DNA of 64,000 nucleotides, taken from Desmodesmus armatus. Taxonomy: Eukaryota; Chlorophyta; Chlorophyceae; Sphaeropleales; Scenedesmaceae. Location: NCBI GenBank assembly GCA_007449985.2, contig VIIQ02000005.1, positions 186,001 through 250,000 on the forward strand, written 5' to 3'. Under the pieces are notes generated by a model, which ran no database searches, was not told the origin of the DNA, and saw only the letters and a list, made by a program, of their open reading frames with translations. Position numbers and translations under genes: made by a program. Below are positions 44,567-56,900 of this stretch, one piece after another. Positions within the stretch are counted from its first letter, which is position 1. Each line of letters opens with the position of its first letter.

Positions 44567-46415
44567 TTTTTGTCACAGCCTTTTGTCCTCCCTGAAATGC
44601 ACAACAGGTACCAGCACGTGCAGATTCTGGTTGAGGTGGGTAGGTGTCCCCCCCCCCCACCTTCCCACCCTTGGGGGATTCTGCTTGTGCCTGTAGGGGA
44701 TCCGGGGATCTGCCAGCCTACTACAAGTTGCTGGAACACTAATATGAGACGAACAGTGCGGGACAATGCCTCAAAAATAGGGGTAACTAACTTTATTACT
44801 ATACGTGACACCGGACGCCCGTGCATACAACTATGGCCAGCTACGCTGCTCCATGCACGCGCCCACCTGTGTTGGGTTGATCGCTGCCGGCTGAAGGCGG
44901 CGGAGGGTCCTTGGTGTGTCTGCGTGCGAAAGATGTGTATGGCAGTCGATCGTCAAGCTGCAGTCCTTGAAAACCGCCTGGTGAATGGCACGGTCTTGAG
45001 ATTTCCCTGAGAGAAGCTGTCATATGTTGTGCAGGGTATGAAGCTGCCCCTGGTGTTGCTAGTGCGGGGTAGCTGGGCCGTCACTTGAGGAGCCGGAAAT
45101 TTGGTGTGAACCAATGACTTCCGGTGGCTTCCATCAATTGTGCAAGCAAGCCGATCCTCACGTTACACACACACACACACACACACACCCTGCATTCAAA
45201 CCTACAGCTCCCGCTGTCAGTGTCGCGGTGGTACAATCAAGCCTTGGGGTACGGTACTGTACTGGACCAATTTGCCACTTGAAGGTCCATTGCTGCCGTC
45301 TTTTGGGCCCTTTACCCATATCGGCAGCAGAAACTATTACCCACCATGACCCTGGTGTCAAGCACGCCTTGGGTGTGCATTGAAGGCAAAGGTTGGTTGA
45401 CCAGTCTGCGGACTGTATTTGCATCTCCCGCGGTCATCGGGCGTGCGACCTGCGGGGCTGTGGACCCGCACCACCTCTCACACATGTCTGGTGGCAGACT
45501 GCACCACCTTGGCTGGTTTTCAGATCAGTACACGCAGAGAAGCTGTCCGCTGGACTTGCTTGCACCAGCCTGGCAGGTGCCTGCAATGTGTACTCGGCTT
45601 CCTCAAATGCGAATGGGCAGCAGGCTGTAGGTGTGCCACATGGGCGCATCTGACCAGAGTATGGCTTACAAAAACTATGCTGATTTTCACAGATTGTGGG
45701 TGTTGCTACTACTACTACTACTACTAAACTGGGTCAGGGCCACGCCTGACCCTCCTTTCTGGAGCCAAACTAGGCTCATAGGGCATAATCCACACACAAG
45801 GGCCACAGACCCACACTCAAAAAAAGGAAACACATTCCACGGCAAGTCCACACCACCACGACAGTAAGCAAGGCTAACTCACACTGTTGCTGCTCTACAT
45901 GTACAAGTTTTGTACATGGCTGCTGGCTGCTCACCTCGCTGCCTTCACCCCAGAAGTCATGACACTTGTTGTGACACCAGTGGCATGCCCATCCCTGTAC
46001 TTGCGTGTTGTGAGCCCCGTGATGTGACAATGCTTGCCTTCACAACACTGGCTGTCAGACTGTTTGACTTTGGTCGGCGGTTGCACAGCAGAACTTGACT
46101 TGGCAAAGCACCGTCGTTGGACCGACTGGTGAAATGGGCGAAGGCTTTGTGCAGGAGCGTGCTTGTGCTTATACTCCATGGACGTGATGGGTTCCACACA
46201 GCAGCAAGACATGAGTGCCACACAGCAGCAGACCTCTGGGCTGGACGTCTCCTCGTTCATGCCTGGCAGCTTGTACACAGAAGTGCGTGCATTCATTTGG
46301 CCTGCGATGCTTGCAACAGACTGCCACGTCTGCCTGACAGCTTCAACCAACCTTTCACTGATCACTTGTCACCAACCAACGACAGGCCGCTCACAGCTGT
46401 GGGTGCACCGTGCAG
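44567..46415. other. Intergenic between divergent genes
   Basis: Likely holds the promoters of the secreted protein (minus) and ZW10 (plus), and perhaps unrecognised 5' exons of ZW10. Simple repeats: poly-C at 44650-44660, (CA)n at about 45165-45189, (CTA)n at 45710-45726. I see no gene in 44830-46100. Confidence 0.5.
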
Positions 46416-49400
46416 GGTCCGACACCAGGTGCTCTTCAGGAGATGCTGGATGGTATTGACAGATACACAGAGCAGGTAACCAGGCGGCAACAGCGCCTGC
46501 GGCCATTGTCTGTTCCCGGCATACCAGACAGACCCCATGAAGCGTCAGCCAACTGACACTCCCTTGGCGCTTGCAGGTCCGTGGGAGCTTGTTCTGCAAC
46601 CTGATCAGCAGCCTTGCGGGCTCAGCAGACCCTCAGGTGCTGCAAGCTATGGTGGAGCTGGCAGACGTATCCTCCAGCAGTGGCACTGAGCAGTGGGTGG
46701 CGCAGTGTGCAAACAAATACATGTGAGTCAGGTCGGGCAAGGATTTTATCCAACGAATCTGTGTTGGCCTTACAGCTTTCGTGCTCTCTGCAGTGTCATT
46801 GAGGGTTGGTACAGCTATCCCACTAAATTGCTGACGCATTGAAAGTTGGTGCAATCAGGCGCGCGCGCCCGCACTTGAGCAGGCTGCCATCACTGAAGGG
46901 CCCCTCTGCTGCTGCCCTTTTCTCGCAGGGAGATGCAGCAGCATGTTGCAGCACTGCAGGCTGAGCTCACGGCAGCCCAGGCAGCAGCAGACCTGGAGGC
47001 GACACTGAAAGAGTTCAAGAACTTCATTGACAACGGTTAGCATGTTGCTGGCTCTTCAAACACTGCAGCAGTGCCACCACCAGCCAAACTTATCAGTTAT
47101 CACCAGGGGACAAATGCAGCAGAGAGCGACATGTGGGCTGGCAACAGCAGCTTCCATCGTGCTTCTGTTCCATTGTCAGGCGCAGGAACCTTGCATGAGT
47201 AAATGATTCCTCAGTAGCTCAAAAGTTGGGCTGGTCGGCACCTGATAGCCTCCCTCTGTTAGGAATGAGAGCATGTGGGACAACGCCTGTGTGTGTTGTA
47301 TACTGTCTACAGGCCAGCATAATGATGCTGCCTACAGCCTTGTGCAGCTGCGCAAGATCCTGGAGGACAGCGGTAGCCAGCAGGGCCAGGAGGCACAGCC
47401 AGGCTCAGAGCTCGCCGCACTGCAGGCTGCATGTGCAGACTGTGACAGGAGCTTGGAGGAGGTGCGCACTGGCTCACAATGCAAGCAGCAGTCACACGAT
47501 CTTGGTTTGAGTGAAATATTGTGCCTGGGTTAGGCAGCACAATGTGCCCCATTTGCCACTGGTCTCGTGTAGACATGTCATGTGTTGCAGAGTGTGACGG
47601 GGTTCGTCTGCACAAACGTGAGGCAGGGAACCTGGCTGTTTGAGGCACAAATGCCAACAGCTGCGCTGCCCTGCCTGCAGGCACTGGAGTCCAGCCTGGC
47701 TGAGGCCTTTGATGTGGCGCGGCAGCACCAGGCCCTCACCATCACCAGCACACTGCCAAGTGGTGGGGATGTGGGTGATGTGTGGGCAGCCATGGAGCTG
47801 GCTGGCTCACTGAGCAAACACATGCAGTCAGTAGCAGGCAAGTGCCGCAGGGGCTGGCAGGGTCACTCCTTAGCTGTGGCAGCTGCACACTGCCCTCCTG
47901 TATCCACTCTCCCTGACTGAACGGCGCTGTGCTGTTATGATGCAGCCAGCATCAGCGCACCTGGGCCTCAGTGGCCGCCGCAACAATGCCTCACAGCACC
48001 GCGGTGTGTCATGTGGGCTCCTGCCTGTTGTGAAACCTGGCTGCAGGTGTGCTGCTGGCTGAGTTGGTGCCGCACCTGCTCAGTGGAGCAGCCTACCTGG
48101 ACGTGCACAGCAGTGGTGAGGCTGCCATGCTGCACTGGTACGGCGCCACACCCGAGGCTGACGGCAGCTTCAGCACAGCACATGTTGAGGGCCAGGTCAT
48201 GCAGCTGCTGTCAGTGCTGGCACAGAGCCTGTTCAGGCAGCAGCCGGCCACACTGGCCGCGTTTGGTGCTGCCTTTTGGGCGCCGTTTGTTGGCCAGTAT
48301 GAGGCGGCATTCCTGCAGCAGATCCAGGGCAGCAGCGTGGCTGTGCTGCAGGCGCGGCAGGAGGCTGCACGCAGCATGGAGCAGCAGGCGGTCTCCATGG
48401 GCCTTGCTGAACCAGGTGAGTGCTTGCTCACAGAGAGGGCACAGTTGAGACCAACTGGCTAGGCTGCGGGGCTCTGCGTGTTGGCCCAATGTGTCCTGTG
48501 CGGCGCACGGCCCGTAATGCCATAATGTTGTGCCTGCAACACGGCAGGGCTTGCGGCACTCATGTTTTTGCCTCAGGTGTGTGCCATGTCTGCTGTGTCT
48601 GCCTTGCTGCTGTGCACTTGTTGGCCGCCCCTCAGGTTCAGAGCTGGCCAGCTGCCTGAGCCGCTCCATCCAGCAGTCCTACCATGCTGTGCAGGAGCAG
48701 TTCCTGGCACAGGCGCGGGAGCTGCTGCTGGCTGACAGCCAGCGCACAGAGTCGGTTGTGGTCGGCCAGCCCCTGCCCCTGGATGCAGAGTTTCTTAAGC
48801 GAGTCAAGGAGGACCGCACACAGGTGGGGGATGGTGGGAGCAGCCCCGTTGTGGCAGCAGACGCCCGGGCTTGCCTGCTGCCCAATAGCGCATGTGCTGG
48901 CAGTCATGCTAACGCTGAGGCTTGTGTGTTTTGCTACCTGGTGTGGTGTGGTGCAGTACACATGTGCGCTGTGTTGATCGACAAGCTTGTGTCGATTTCA
49001 TTGGTGTGTTTTGGGTATGCCGCTGCACCCTTTGCTTCCTGCAGGCCTGGGAGCTTCTGGACCCTCCCTCAGGCTGGGATACAGCTGGCCCTGTGCTCGC
49101 CACTGGCTACTTCCACATCAACAGCACAGCTCTGCAGATGGTGATGCTCATCGATGATGCCATGGCCCAGGCCTGCCACCAAGGTGAGGGCCAGCACCAG
49201 CGGCTGCAGGACACACGCTTTACACCTATGCGGATACTGCACACACACCATCCTACAACCCGAACACTGAACTAGGCCAGCAGCATGTGCCGGCCCTTGT
49301 TCTGCAAGAAATGTTGATGATGCTGACTGGTGCCGGCCCCACCAAACAGCTGCTTAGGGCTTTGCCAGAATTGTTCATAATTTGGAGACAGCACACACCC

Positions 49401-51196
49401 TGCCTCTTCACCTTGCAACATCGCGCACCATGCTGCCTGCAGGCGACACATCCATGGCTCAGGCCATTGTCGGGGCGGTGTCCAAGATGGCTGTCATGTA
49501 TGTCACCATGCTGGCCACACCACCTGCTGCTGAGGCGCCTGTGCTGGTGCTGCTGAGGCACAACGACCTGCAGTACATCGCCAACCACCTGCTGCTGGCA
49601 CCCTTCCTGTTTGACCCAGAGCTGAAGCAGCTGCTGGGCGCAGGGCTGTGGTTCGGCAATGAGGTGCTGCAGCTGCGCTCTGCCGCACGCACGGCTTACA
49701 CTGAGCTGGTGAGCAGATGCACTGACGGCACACTGTATTGCTTGCACTCTCCCATGCACACTCTCCAACGCAGAGGCTGGCCAAATTGTTCACAAAGCCT
49801 TTGCAAAAGGCAAGCCGGCGTGCTTGTATCCGCCAGATTGGCACTTGAAAGTACGATTGTCGTGGATCTTCAGGCTCTTTTTGACGGCCGTTTCATCGCC
49901 TGTGCTGGCTGCTGCTTTCCCCTTTCCTGCCTGCCTGCAGCTGGGTGCACAAAGGGGTGCCTTGCAAACAGACTTGCAGCAGCTGTTGCAGCAGTCTGCT
50001 GAGGCGGCATCTAGGGGCAGTAGGGCGGCAAAGCAGGCAGAGGGCAAGGGTGGTGCCCCTGCTGCCGCCAAGCGTGTGCTGTACACCCTGCAGCAAGCAG
50101 GGGGCCAGCTGTGGGGCTACCTTGCACCTGGGGTTGCGCTGGAGGGCAGCCAGCAGCTAGTGGAGCATGTGGCAGGAGAGGTGCTGAGGGATGTGCTGGG
50201 CAAGAAGGTGAGGGGCAGGGCCAGTTCCTGGGACACCAGGACTGGCGGGCTCGACGCACTGCAGGTCGAACCTGTGGTGCCCCTAGCAGTGCAGGTGCTG
50301 TCAGTCCTGAGGGAGGTTCATGTCAGCATGTTGGGCTTGTTTCGCTCATGGGTAACAACTTGCGCCACGACAGTCTGTCTGGTGCCGTGGAAAGCATGTG
50401 CACCAAAGCATCAGATGAGGTTTTGCACCAATTGCAGCAGGGGCGGGTGCTGCATGCACGCGGCTGTCATGCAAACCGTCGGTCACTCATGCGTCACTGC
50501 CGTGCCTGCAGGACATTGGTGAGAGTGAGACGCATGAGCTGGATGCCCTGTACAAGCCGCTGCTGCAGGGCCTGCTGGCTGCAGTGCTGGAAAAGGCAGA
50601 CCTCAGCAACCAGGGTGTCCCGCAGGAGGGATTGGACCTGAAGCAGCTGGTAAGCAACACGGGCTACAGGAAGTGTGCAGCTGTCCACTCATTGTTGATT
50701 GATTGTTTGTCTTGTTGTGTGGCATCAGTGGTGGCTGCTTTCTTATCTGTCTGGTGCTGTGGCATTACTGGTTTGGCAAGGGGCCAGCATGTTTGTGTGC
50801 GGCCGCAAGCATGAGCCATCAGTCTGTCTCTCAAACACATGCGCATGCTGTGAATCTGCGATTCCGCAAAACAAACATGCACTCAGGGACATTGCTGCAG
50901 GGACCTGCATCAGTATCGCCAGTGTTGTGCTGCTGTCCGGCTCCGTGTCCGCTGCTGTGCTGCAGGCGCACGATGCCCTGCACAGTCGCTGCCCCCACCT
51001 GAAGAAGGCGGGGGGTGTGCTGGAGCTGCTGCATCTCCGGCTGGCCGACATTGTGTCCGCTTGGGAGCGCGGGGCCCTGGGTGCTGACGGCTTCACCCTG
51101 CAGGAGGTGGAGGGCCTGGTGAGGGCACTGTTTGAGGACACAGACTACAGGGCAGAGTGCCTGCAGCGCATTGAGGCAGCAGCCGAGGCCACTTGA
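46416..51196 (+). CDS. ZW10: ZW10-family protein (kinetochore / Dsl1-type tethering complex), N-terminus incomplete
   Basis: Exons 46416-46475, 46577-46722, 46929-47035, 47313-47461, 47681-47837, 48047-48415, 48636-48823, 49045-49183, 49443-49708, 49941-50207, 50512-50649 and 50966-51196; 738 residues in phase. ZW10 binds RINT1 and NAG in ER-directed vesicle tethering and recruits checkpoint proteins at kinetochores in animals. Family signs: an N-terminal coiled coil (MQQHVAALQAELTAAQAAA), a mostly helical body, RHNDLQYIANHLLLAP resembling the conserved xNDCxxIAHHLL segment, and a C-terminus of LRLADIVSAWERGALG then VEGLVRALFEDTDYR, typical of plant ZW10. Length is close to land-plant ZW10, but no start codon is resolved before 46416; a first exon near 46160-46300 is possible. 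Intron 47838-48046 uses a GC donor. Confidence 0.8.
47838..48046 (+). other. GC-AG intron in ZW10
   Basis: Donor GTAGCAG|GCAAGT and acceptor GCTGCAG|GT. No GT donor at this position keeps the frame, while GC gives a phase-1 junction (A-G-V-L-L-A). AG|GCAAGT is the standard context of the minor GC-AG class. Confidence 0.8.
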
Positions 51197-51397
51197 GCAG
51201 CAGCAGCCCTGTGTGGTGGCAACACTGCTGGCGTGGGGTGCTGTACAGTACCACCGTCTTGGTTTTGGTTGCATTTGCCAGTCGGTAGTGCCTAGGCTGT
51301 ACTGCGGGTTGGGCTGTGGCAGTGTTGCAGGCTTGTGGAGGGAGGACAGAAGCAGGGTTTACACATCTGTTGTTGCAGTTGTCCTGGTGGTCGTTGA

Positions 51398-51402
51398 TGT
51401 AA
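51398..51402 (+). terminator. Candidate TGTAA polyadenylation signal for ZW10
   Basis: First TGTAA after the ZW10 stop, 202 bp downstream, in the 472-bp gap before the convergent flavin-reductase gene. Confidence 0.5.
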
Positions 51403-51609
51403 GCTCAGCCACAGGGATGGCGGGCCAGGCTGTTTGAGTGTTGTGCTGCTGCAGCACAGGTTGAGGTTTGCTCCCGCAACTGTTCCACTTCTGCAGATGT
51501 TCTGGCATTATCCGTGAAAGCAATCCTGCTGTTCCCGAAGCTGCCCTTGTCCCTTCCACGTCCACAACTGAACAACAACAGACAAAGAACTGGAGCATGC
51601 TTTGCCCTG

Positions 51610-51614
51610 TTACA
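51610..51614 (-). terminator. Candidate TGTAA polyadenylation signal for the flavin-reductase gene
   Basis: Minus-strand TGTAA 55 bp beyond the stop at 51669. Confidence 0.55.
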
Positions 51615-51668
51615 AACCACACACATGCCCTCTCTGAGGACCACATTCTGGCCAATGGCTGCAGTCTT

Positions 51669-53201
51669 TTACTGGGGCTTTTTCTCTGCTGCTGCTGCTG
51701 CTGCTGGGGGTGCTGCTGGTGGGTATGAGCCGTCCTTGTTTGGTCTCCGTATGTCATACAGCTCGGTGACACGGCCGTAGGTGAACCCGCCCAGCCTGCA
51801 GACCGGCTGCAGCTTGACTGGGTCCACCACCAGTTTGCCTGTGGGGCTGCGACCTGCCACACCGTCAGCTATGTGCAGCATCACAACCTCACCAATCACC
51901 ACAGCAACGGTGTCCTTGCTGTTCCTGAGGGGCACAGCAGGGCAGCCAAAGCAGACAGCAGCTTGGTGGGCGCCTCAAACAAGTGGATGTGTGGCGCATA
52001 CCCAGCTGCAGCACTGTGTGGCACACAACAGGGTAGCACATGTGGCTGCGTCGCACAGCTTGCCAGGAGCAGCTGCAACATGCACACTGGTGCCTGGTGC
52101 GGTCAGCCCGACAGAAGGCCAACTGGTGCTGTGGCTGAGCCATGCGGCCCCCGGCACTAGATAGCCTACCCCAGTCCTGTGCCGTTCAGCTGCCAGCTGG
52201 CCAGCTTTTTCCCCTGCTAAGTTGTTTGACTACCTCAGGAATGATGGCCGCAGGCGCACCTGTCCTTGAAGTCCATCACCCTGTTGACCCTGCACTCCAG
52301 CTGCACGGCTGACTCACGCACCCGGGGCGGCTTCACACGCTGTGAGGCCACAGGCGTCAGCCCACTGACCTCAAACTCGTTTACGCTCCGGTCGTATTCA
52401 CCGCAAGTGTGGTTTGCGGCCTGTGGCATGACAAGCAGTGGAGCAGCATTGAGGTAGCAGGTAGGGTGCAGTGCGCCTGCACGTCCGGAAGTGGCCTATA
52501 CAGTGCCCTGGTCCAACTACGAAGCTGACTACGCATGGGAAGCTGACGTTCAAGCAGTTGCAGCTGGATGGCTCGTGCTTGGCCAGCAAGGTACACACCT
52601 CGACAAACCATTCGCTCATGATGTTGATGGTGAACTCCCTGGTGACACACACAGCATGAAGGATGGGCAACAGCAGCAGGGGTGAGGGGGGTGAGTGGGC
52701 ACCAGTGAGCCATGCCAAGTGGACATGACTAGTAGACAATGTATAACATTGCGCGCGTGGCTATCCCACAGTGTCCCACCTTGTCTCCTCCATGTTCTGC
52801 AGTGTGTCCTTCTTGCCTCCACCCCTTGAGGGGCTGCGGCAGATGCCCATTGCCACGATGAAGGGGTTGTGTGCCATCACATTGAAGTAGGAGTATGGGG
52901 CCAGGTTGACAGTGCCGTCCTTGGCCATGGTAGCTGCAAACCCAATGGGCCGAGGCACGACTGCACTGATGACCAGCGGGTACAGCTCTGGAGTTGGGTA
53001 TGTGGCTGGGTCTATGTCGTGCATGGTGTCAGGGTCAAACTCAGGGGGCTGCTTTTCAGGTGCCACCCAGTGGGGGTGTGGCCTCTGCACATGCACAGCC
53101 TTCCTCCAGCTTCTGGGTCGCAATAGCAACAACACGCCAGCTGCCGTCAAGGCCCCAGCTGCAAAAGCTGCTGACAGCTGTACCCTCTGGTCCTGCTGCA
53201 T
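51669..53201 (-). CDS. Flavin-reductase-like domain protein, membrane-anchored, 292 residues
   Basis: Exons 53201-52780, 52638-52599, 52420-52260 and 51924-51669; total 293 codons, phases agree. A hydrophobic N-terminal segment (residues ~9-27, AAFAAGALTAAGVLLLL) is followed by basic residues, giving a signal anchor or organelle-targeting sequence. Then comes the FMN-binding split-barrel domain of the flavin reductase-like family: YPLVISAVVPRPIGF, VNLAPYSYFNVMAHNPF, KDTLQNMEET, REFTINIMSE, NEFEVSGLTPV, VQLECRV, VVIGEVVMLHI and a late CRLGGFTYGRV. The domain looks complete. Family members bind FMN and may reduce flavin with NAD(P)H or have other FMN-dependent roles; substrate cannot be told. 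The C-terminus is Ala/Pro-rich. The 40-bp second exon is supported by phase and by family alignment. Confidence 0.88.
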
Positions 53202-53769
53202 TCTGCCTGCTATGCCTGCTGTGTGCTGTCAGCAGGGGTGATAGGGCGTGCTGGAAGTAAGTAAAACTGCAAAGGAATGTTTGACACCAGAACAAGCACA
53301 ACCCAGTCCAACTTTGTATTCTGTGTTCCACGTCAGAGCAGTAGATCACCAGGTGTCACGATCCGCCAGACGGCGCGCTGGCTTCCACTGAGAGTTATTG
53401 ACCGCCTGTTGCCGTGCTAAGCACTGCTGGTGAAATGGTGTCTCCAAAAACGTGCCAGGCTGTACTCAACTGTCACCAACGGTATTGCTGTTCTGTCATG
53501 GATTCCTTCGGACCCAGAAAGTTTGCCAAGACACTGTAGGAGTTATTGTATTTGCTCGAACAAGTCGCCTGAGTCAGTGGACCAGGCTTGAACTCGTCAG
53601 TGCCACACTTGGGTCTGCCTACCCTTGCTTTCTCTGCACCAAGAACTCCTGGCAAGTCCTCTGATCAGCAAGCACTACCAAAAGCTCGTGATGTATACCT
53701 GGAAGCAGCTCTTGATCAGCCCCACATACACTCAGCACAGTCTGTGCTTTCACCTGGTCTGACACCTAC
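53202..53769. other. Intergenic between divergent genes
   Basis: Shared upstream region of the flavin-reductase gene (minus) and the BTB-BACK gene (plus). No gene recognised. Confidence 0.5.
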
Positions 53770-53985
53770 AGTACCACCGATCACAGGCTGGTAGTGCCGA
53801 CTCTGTGCTGGTAGTGCTGACCCTTTGGGCCGAAGGGTACCAGCATCTCATAAACACCTCCCAGCAGCGTCGCAGCTGCTTATCAGTACCGTTGAAGTGT
53901 TGGCAACAACCCTAACCGCAACAGTTTGGCTGGTGCGGGGAAGGTCCTGGGCAGTCTGGGCCACACAGTTGTCAGATGAGCGAGT
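53770..53985 (+). pseudogene. Decayed duplicate of BTB-gene exon 2
   Basis: TCTGTGCTGGTAGTGCTGAC through CACAGTTGTCAG resembles 54165-54380 at roughly three-quarters identity by eye (shared AAGGGT-CCAGCATC, TTGAAGTGT-GGCAACAACCC, CTGGGCAGTCTGGGCCA-ACAGTTGTCAG). The copy has in-frame stops. It sits directly before, and slightly overlaps, the inferred start codon of the gene, so it is likely 5' UTR or promoter now. Confidence 0.75.
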
Positions 53986-56900
53986 TTTCCCAGCCACTTT
54001 CAACTTGCTCACGTACTACAGACTTCTCGTTCTGCTTCAACAACTCTGGTGAGTTGGCCCAGACTGACATCAGTCCACAGTCATCGCCTGGGATCACATA
54101 TGTGAGCTCACCGGTGCCTCACTGTGATCTGACACCTACTCTTGCTTCCTCTGCATTACAGCCTTCTCAGATGCTGTGCTGGTGGTGCTTAGCCTGAGGC
54201 CCAAGGGTGCCAGCATCCCATGGAGACTCGCTAGCAGCGTTGCACAGCTGTTTGTCAGTGCGGTTGAAGTGTCGGCAACAACCCTTACTGCAACCGTTCC
54301 AGTGCCGGAGTCATCAAGCTGGTTTGCAGCGGGGAAGGCCCTGGGCAGTCTGGGCCAGACAGTTGTCAGCAGGCTGTCTCCCAAGGATGGACAAGAGGTT
54401 GCTATCTCCACAGTGTACCAGGTGTGTCGGCATGCTACTGGCATGGGAGGCATGCGGGGGTGTGCAAGCCACCACAATCAGCCAGCAGAGGGTCGCTTTG
54501 GCAGCTGGCTTCGCTTCACGTGTTGGCTTCATGATGCACAACAAGGAAGCATTCACCTGTGGACTATGGATTTTGGATACGAGGGTGTGACCCACCACCT
54601 CTTTGCTGCTACCCCACCCGCAGGTCAACTCAGCGCTGCTGGCGGCATCCTCACCCTACCTGCGCCACCTTATCCAGCACCCGCCTCAGCTGCAGGCACT
54701 GGTGCCAGGCCTGGCCTCTGTTGCAGCGCGGCACAGGCCACGCAAGCTGGTGACAGTGCTGATCCAGCCCCACCATGTTGCTGCAGCAGAGGCCGTGGTG
54801 CGGTTCATTTTTACCAATGACATCGCACTCACGTCAGCACAGCAGGCACTGGATGCACTGCTAGTGGCAGAGCAGCTGCAGGTAGGCGCGGTTTGGTTGG
54901 TGTGTGTGTGTGTGGGGGGGGGGGGGAGGGGGGCGCAGTTGTGTGTCGACAGAGGGAGTACTTGGATACATGCAAGCTCACTAAGACTGTCCTACTAGAT
55001 AGGCAAGCAACAGCGACGTAATCGCTCAGTGTGTGGGGTGTGTACAGGGAGTGTGTGGACGCAGGTGGGCGGCAGACAGCCACCAGTTTTGAGGTCAGCC
55101 AACAACCATGGTGCTGTTGGCAGCACTCACAGTCGAAGGGGTCACCGGCACTTCCGCAAGGGTGGTTCCTTTAGGCCAGGAGGTCTAGCCAAGCTGGATA
55201 TGACGGTCATGCTGGCCGCTGACCCAGTTCAATCACCTACTCCATGCACAAACAGAGCGTGCATAGGGCCTGTGCAGCTTGCAGCTCAACCTGTTGTCCT
55301 GCTTGCTGCCCTGCCCCGTCAGGTCCCGGACTGTGCTGAGGTGTGCCAGCACTACCTGGAGGACTGCTCCATGGACTGGCCTGTAGCACTCACACTGGTG
55401 CACCTGCAGCACAAACACCAGCAGGAGCAGGAGCAGCTGCGCCAGCAGCAACAGCAGCAGCACCAGGCCAGCGGAACCCTGCAGAAAGCTAGCAGCGGAC
55501 CCGGCAGTGCATCTGTGTCAGGTCGCCGCTCGGTCCAGCAGCAGCGCACGTCACTGCACAGCAGGCACAGCCTGAGCTCAGGGCTGGTGAAGGGCAGGGG
55601 GGGTGCGGGGGCCAGCAACCTGGACGCGGTGACACCCCTGCTGCCTGTGCCCAGCGAGTCTGTGTACCTGCAGGTGATGCGGGGGCGCGGGGAGGGGCGT
55701 TATCGGGGGCAGGGCATGGGGGAGGTGGGCATAGGACGCCCATGCATGGCATGAGCGGTATGCTGTGCTTGTTGATTACACACCCAGCAGCAAGCATGGG
55801 CAGGTGTGAACAGTGTGTGGACAGTTGACCCTTGCATTTGAGCGACCGCCTCAACGATTTGCACCCCTGGCCACACCTCGTCAGTGACCCCGCCATGCGT
55901 GCTGCTGCCCCTGACACACCCCACTGCCCGTTGCCTCTGTCCCCCTGCAGGGCCTGCTGCTGTGTGCCCAGGACTTCTTGGTGCAGCAGTTTGAGGACCT
56001 TGAGCTGGTCCTGGCCACACCTGAGGGCCGTGGCCGCCTGCTGCTGCTGCCCTATGATGCACTGAGGGCCATACTTGGACACCCGCGCCTGAGGGTGGCC
56101 TCAGAAAACACAGCACTGCTGGCCGCTGCAGGCTGGCTGCAGGCCAATGCAGCTCAAGCCAGCAGCCTGTTGTTGAGCCCTGACCCTGGCAGCAGTGCCA
56201 GCAGCAGCAGCGGTAAGCTTGCAGGGCTTGGGCACCTGCAACAGCCGGGGCTTGATGACGCACGTGTGCAGACCGTGTACAGCAGTGCTTTGTACGGTGC
56301 CAGCAGCTCGGGTGGCGTTGAAGCCGCAGCAGCGGGCTCTGCTGCAGCAGATGGCACAGCTGAGAGTGTAAAACAGGGTGGCGCCGCAGGACCAGGAGCT
56401 CCCCATCAGCAGCAGCCAGGTGCTTCAGCCTCACCTCACCCTCCTGGGAGTCAGCGGCAGCAGGGGGGTACCTCCACAGCCAGCGGCCCCTACAGCCTGC
56501 TGCTGGACCTGTGCCAGGTGCTGCGGCTGTGTCAGTGCAGCTACACCTACGTGCTGCATGTGCTGCCACAGCTGCCGCTGTTCAGGGACCAGCCACAGCT
56601 GGTGGCAGCCCTGCAGTTTGAGGTGATGCGCTTCAGGGCAGCGGGTAAGCTGCGCCAGCGGCGCTTGGCAACTGAGGCGTGTGCTGCTGCCGCAGCCAGC
56701 AGCCTTGCGCCCTGTGGTGCTGCAGTTGCCAGCAACATCAACGGGCTGCACCTGCAGCAGCAGCAGCAGGCGGTGCAGCTTCAGCAGCCCCGCAAGGGCG
56801 CAGCTGGTGGCAGCGGCAGTGACGGCAGCACTGACAGCGCCAAGGACCCAGCAGCAGCAGCAGCAGCAGCAGTAGCAGCAGGGGGATTGCCTTGGGCTGC

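Noticed and set aside
44563..44826. 87-residue minus-strand frame overlapping the start of the secreted protein
   Set aside because: It ends at the signal-peptide ATG in another frame; it lies in the presumed leader, and I see nothing to support translation.
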